Source: Deltaproteobacteria bacterium (GTDB taxonomy: Bacteria > Desulfobacterota > WTBG01). From it: a stretch of DNA of 5,919 nt. The notes under the pieces are model-generated. The model made no database searches and was not told the origin of the DNA. It worked only from the letters and a program-made list of their open reading frames with translations. This document shows positions 5,696 to 5,919 of the stretch, in pieces. The stretch covers positions 1 to 5,919 of the forward strand of contig WTBG01000230.1 in the NCBI GenBank assembly GCA_013139225.1, written 5' to 3'. Positions within the stretch are counted from its first letter, which is position 1; each line of letters starts with the position of its first letter. The translations under genes were made by a program, and so were the position numbers.

Positions 5696-5778
5696 TATGT
5701 TTTATGTGTAAAGTAATATCTGGTTGGGTCCGGTCTTAAACCAAGTTAAATCTATAAGCAACGTGATTTATTTACCAT

Positions 5779-5919
5779 CTAGAAAATGCAGTGGGCATCA
5801 ATAAACTCTGTGGGAATATTCAACTCTTTTTCTATATGTCTCCCAAGCGCCTTCATGCCAAATGTTTCCGTTATATAATGGCCTCCATAAAATATATTCA
5901 GACCTAACTCCTGAGCAAG
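5779..5919 (-). CDS. NIF3/DUF34-family dinuclear-metal protein, C-terminal end only
   Basis: The last 46 codons of a gene whose start lies beyond the window, ending in TAG at 5779-5781. The fragment contains GGHYITETFGMKALGRHIEK, matching the conserved C-terminal block of NIF3-like hexameric metal proteins (E. coli YbgI, often labelled GTP cyclohydrolase I type 2). In that family the HxxxE pair in this block provides metal ligands; here they are the fragment's H14 and E18. It ends FIDAHCIF, whereas many homologues end with a proline-glycine-rich tail, a minor difference. The family is widespread and its physiological role is still debated. The 183-bp gap and a possible promoter separate it from the ligase, so I do not count it as part of the same unit. 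Confidence 0.75.
   Translation of the reverse strand, partial: LAQELGLNIFYGGHYITETFGMKALGRHIEKELNIPTEFIDAHCIF

Noticed and set aside
5715..5750. Possible terminator after the NIF3-type gene (TGGTT and AACCA arms around 13 bases)
   Set aside because: The stem is only five base pairs with a large loop and no T-run.

Overview
All seven genes found in this 5.9 kb window lie on the minus strand, so they are read here from high to low coordinates. The window looks like a chromosomal segment of a Gram-negative, probably anaerobic bacterium. Desulfobacterota (deltaproteobacterial) affiliation is my best guess. It rests on the type of intergenic repeats (elements ending in GACTTTYTACGAAGTC, and a CCCGTA-loop-TACGGG hairpin) and on the overall feel of the proteins. 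No rRNA or marker gene confirms it. Base composition is uneven: about 52% GC by hand count in the first 420 bases (symporter), against about 35% across 2641-3060 (small exported protein).

Layout, in transcription order. (1) 5779-5919: the C-terminal 46 residues of a NIF3/DUF34-family metal-binding protein. (2) 4087-5595: a complete AMP-forming acyl-CoA synthetase of 502 aa with all core motifs, preceded by a possible sigma70-type promoter. (3) 3209-3964: a stand-alone E2/CAT-fold acyltransferase that keeps the HxxxDG motif but has no lipoyl domain. A hairpin and a 12-codon mini-ORF lie just upstream. (4) 2625-3098: an unrecognised small protein with a signal peptide and four cysteines after it, preceded by an intergenic stretch packed with inverted repeats. 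(5) 1511-2539: a zinc-dependent medium-chain dehydrogenase. (6) 468-1256: a class I aldolase closely resembling LsrF, the phospho-AI-2 thiolase. (7) 1-434: the N-terminal part of a sodium:solute symporter, 33 bp after the aldolase.

Two functional groups are suggested. The ligase and acyltransferase could activate a carboxylic acid as its CoA thioester and pass the acyl group to an unknown acceptor. The dehydrogenase, LsrF-like aldolase and symporter look like an uptake, oxidation and C-C cleavage module for a small polyol, sugar or hydroxyketone. No AI-2 transporter, kinase (LsrK) or LsrG is visible, so an AI-2 role should not be assumed. A roughly 145-bp MITE-like element with imperfect inverted ends sits between dehydrogenase and aldolase. 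It supplies a misleading upstream start codon for the aldolase. I see no CRISPR array, RNA gene, toxin-antitoxin pair or defence system. The most interesting points are the orphan LsrF-like module, the lipoyl-less acyltransferase with its unusual leader, and the repeat elements.
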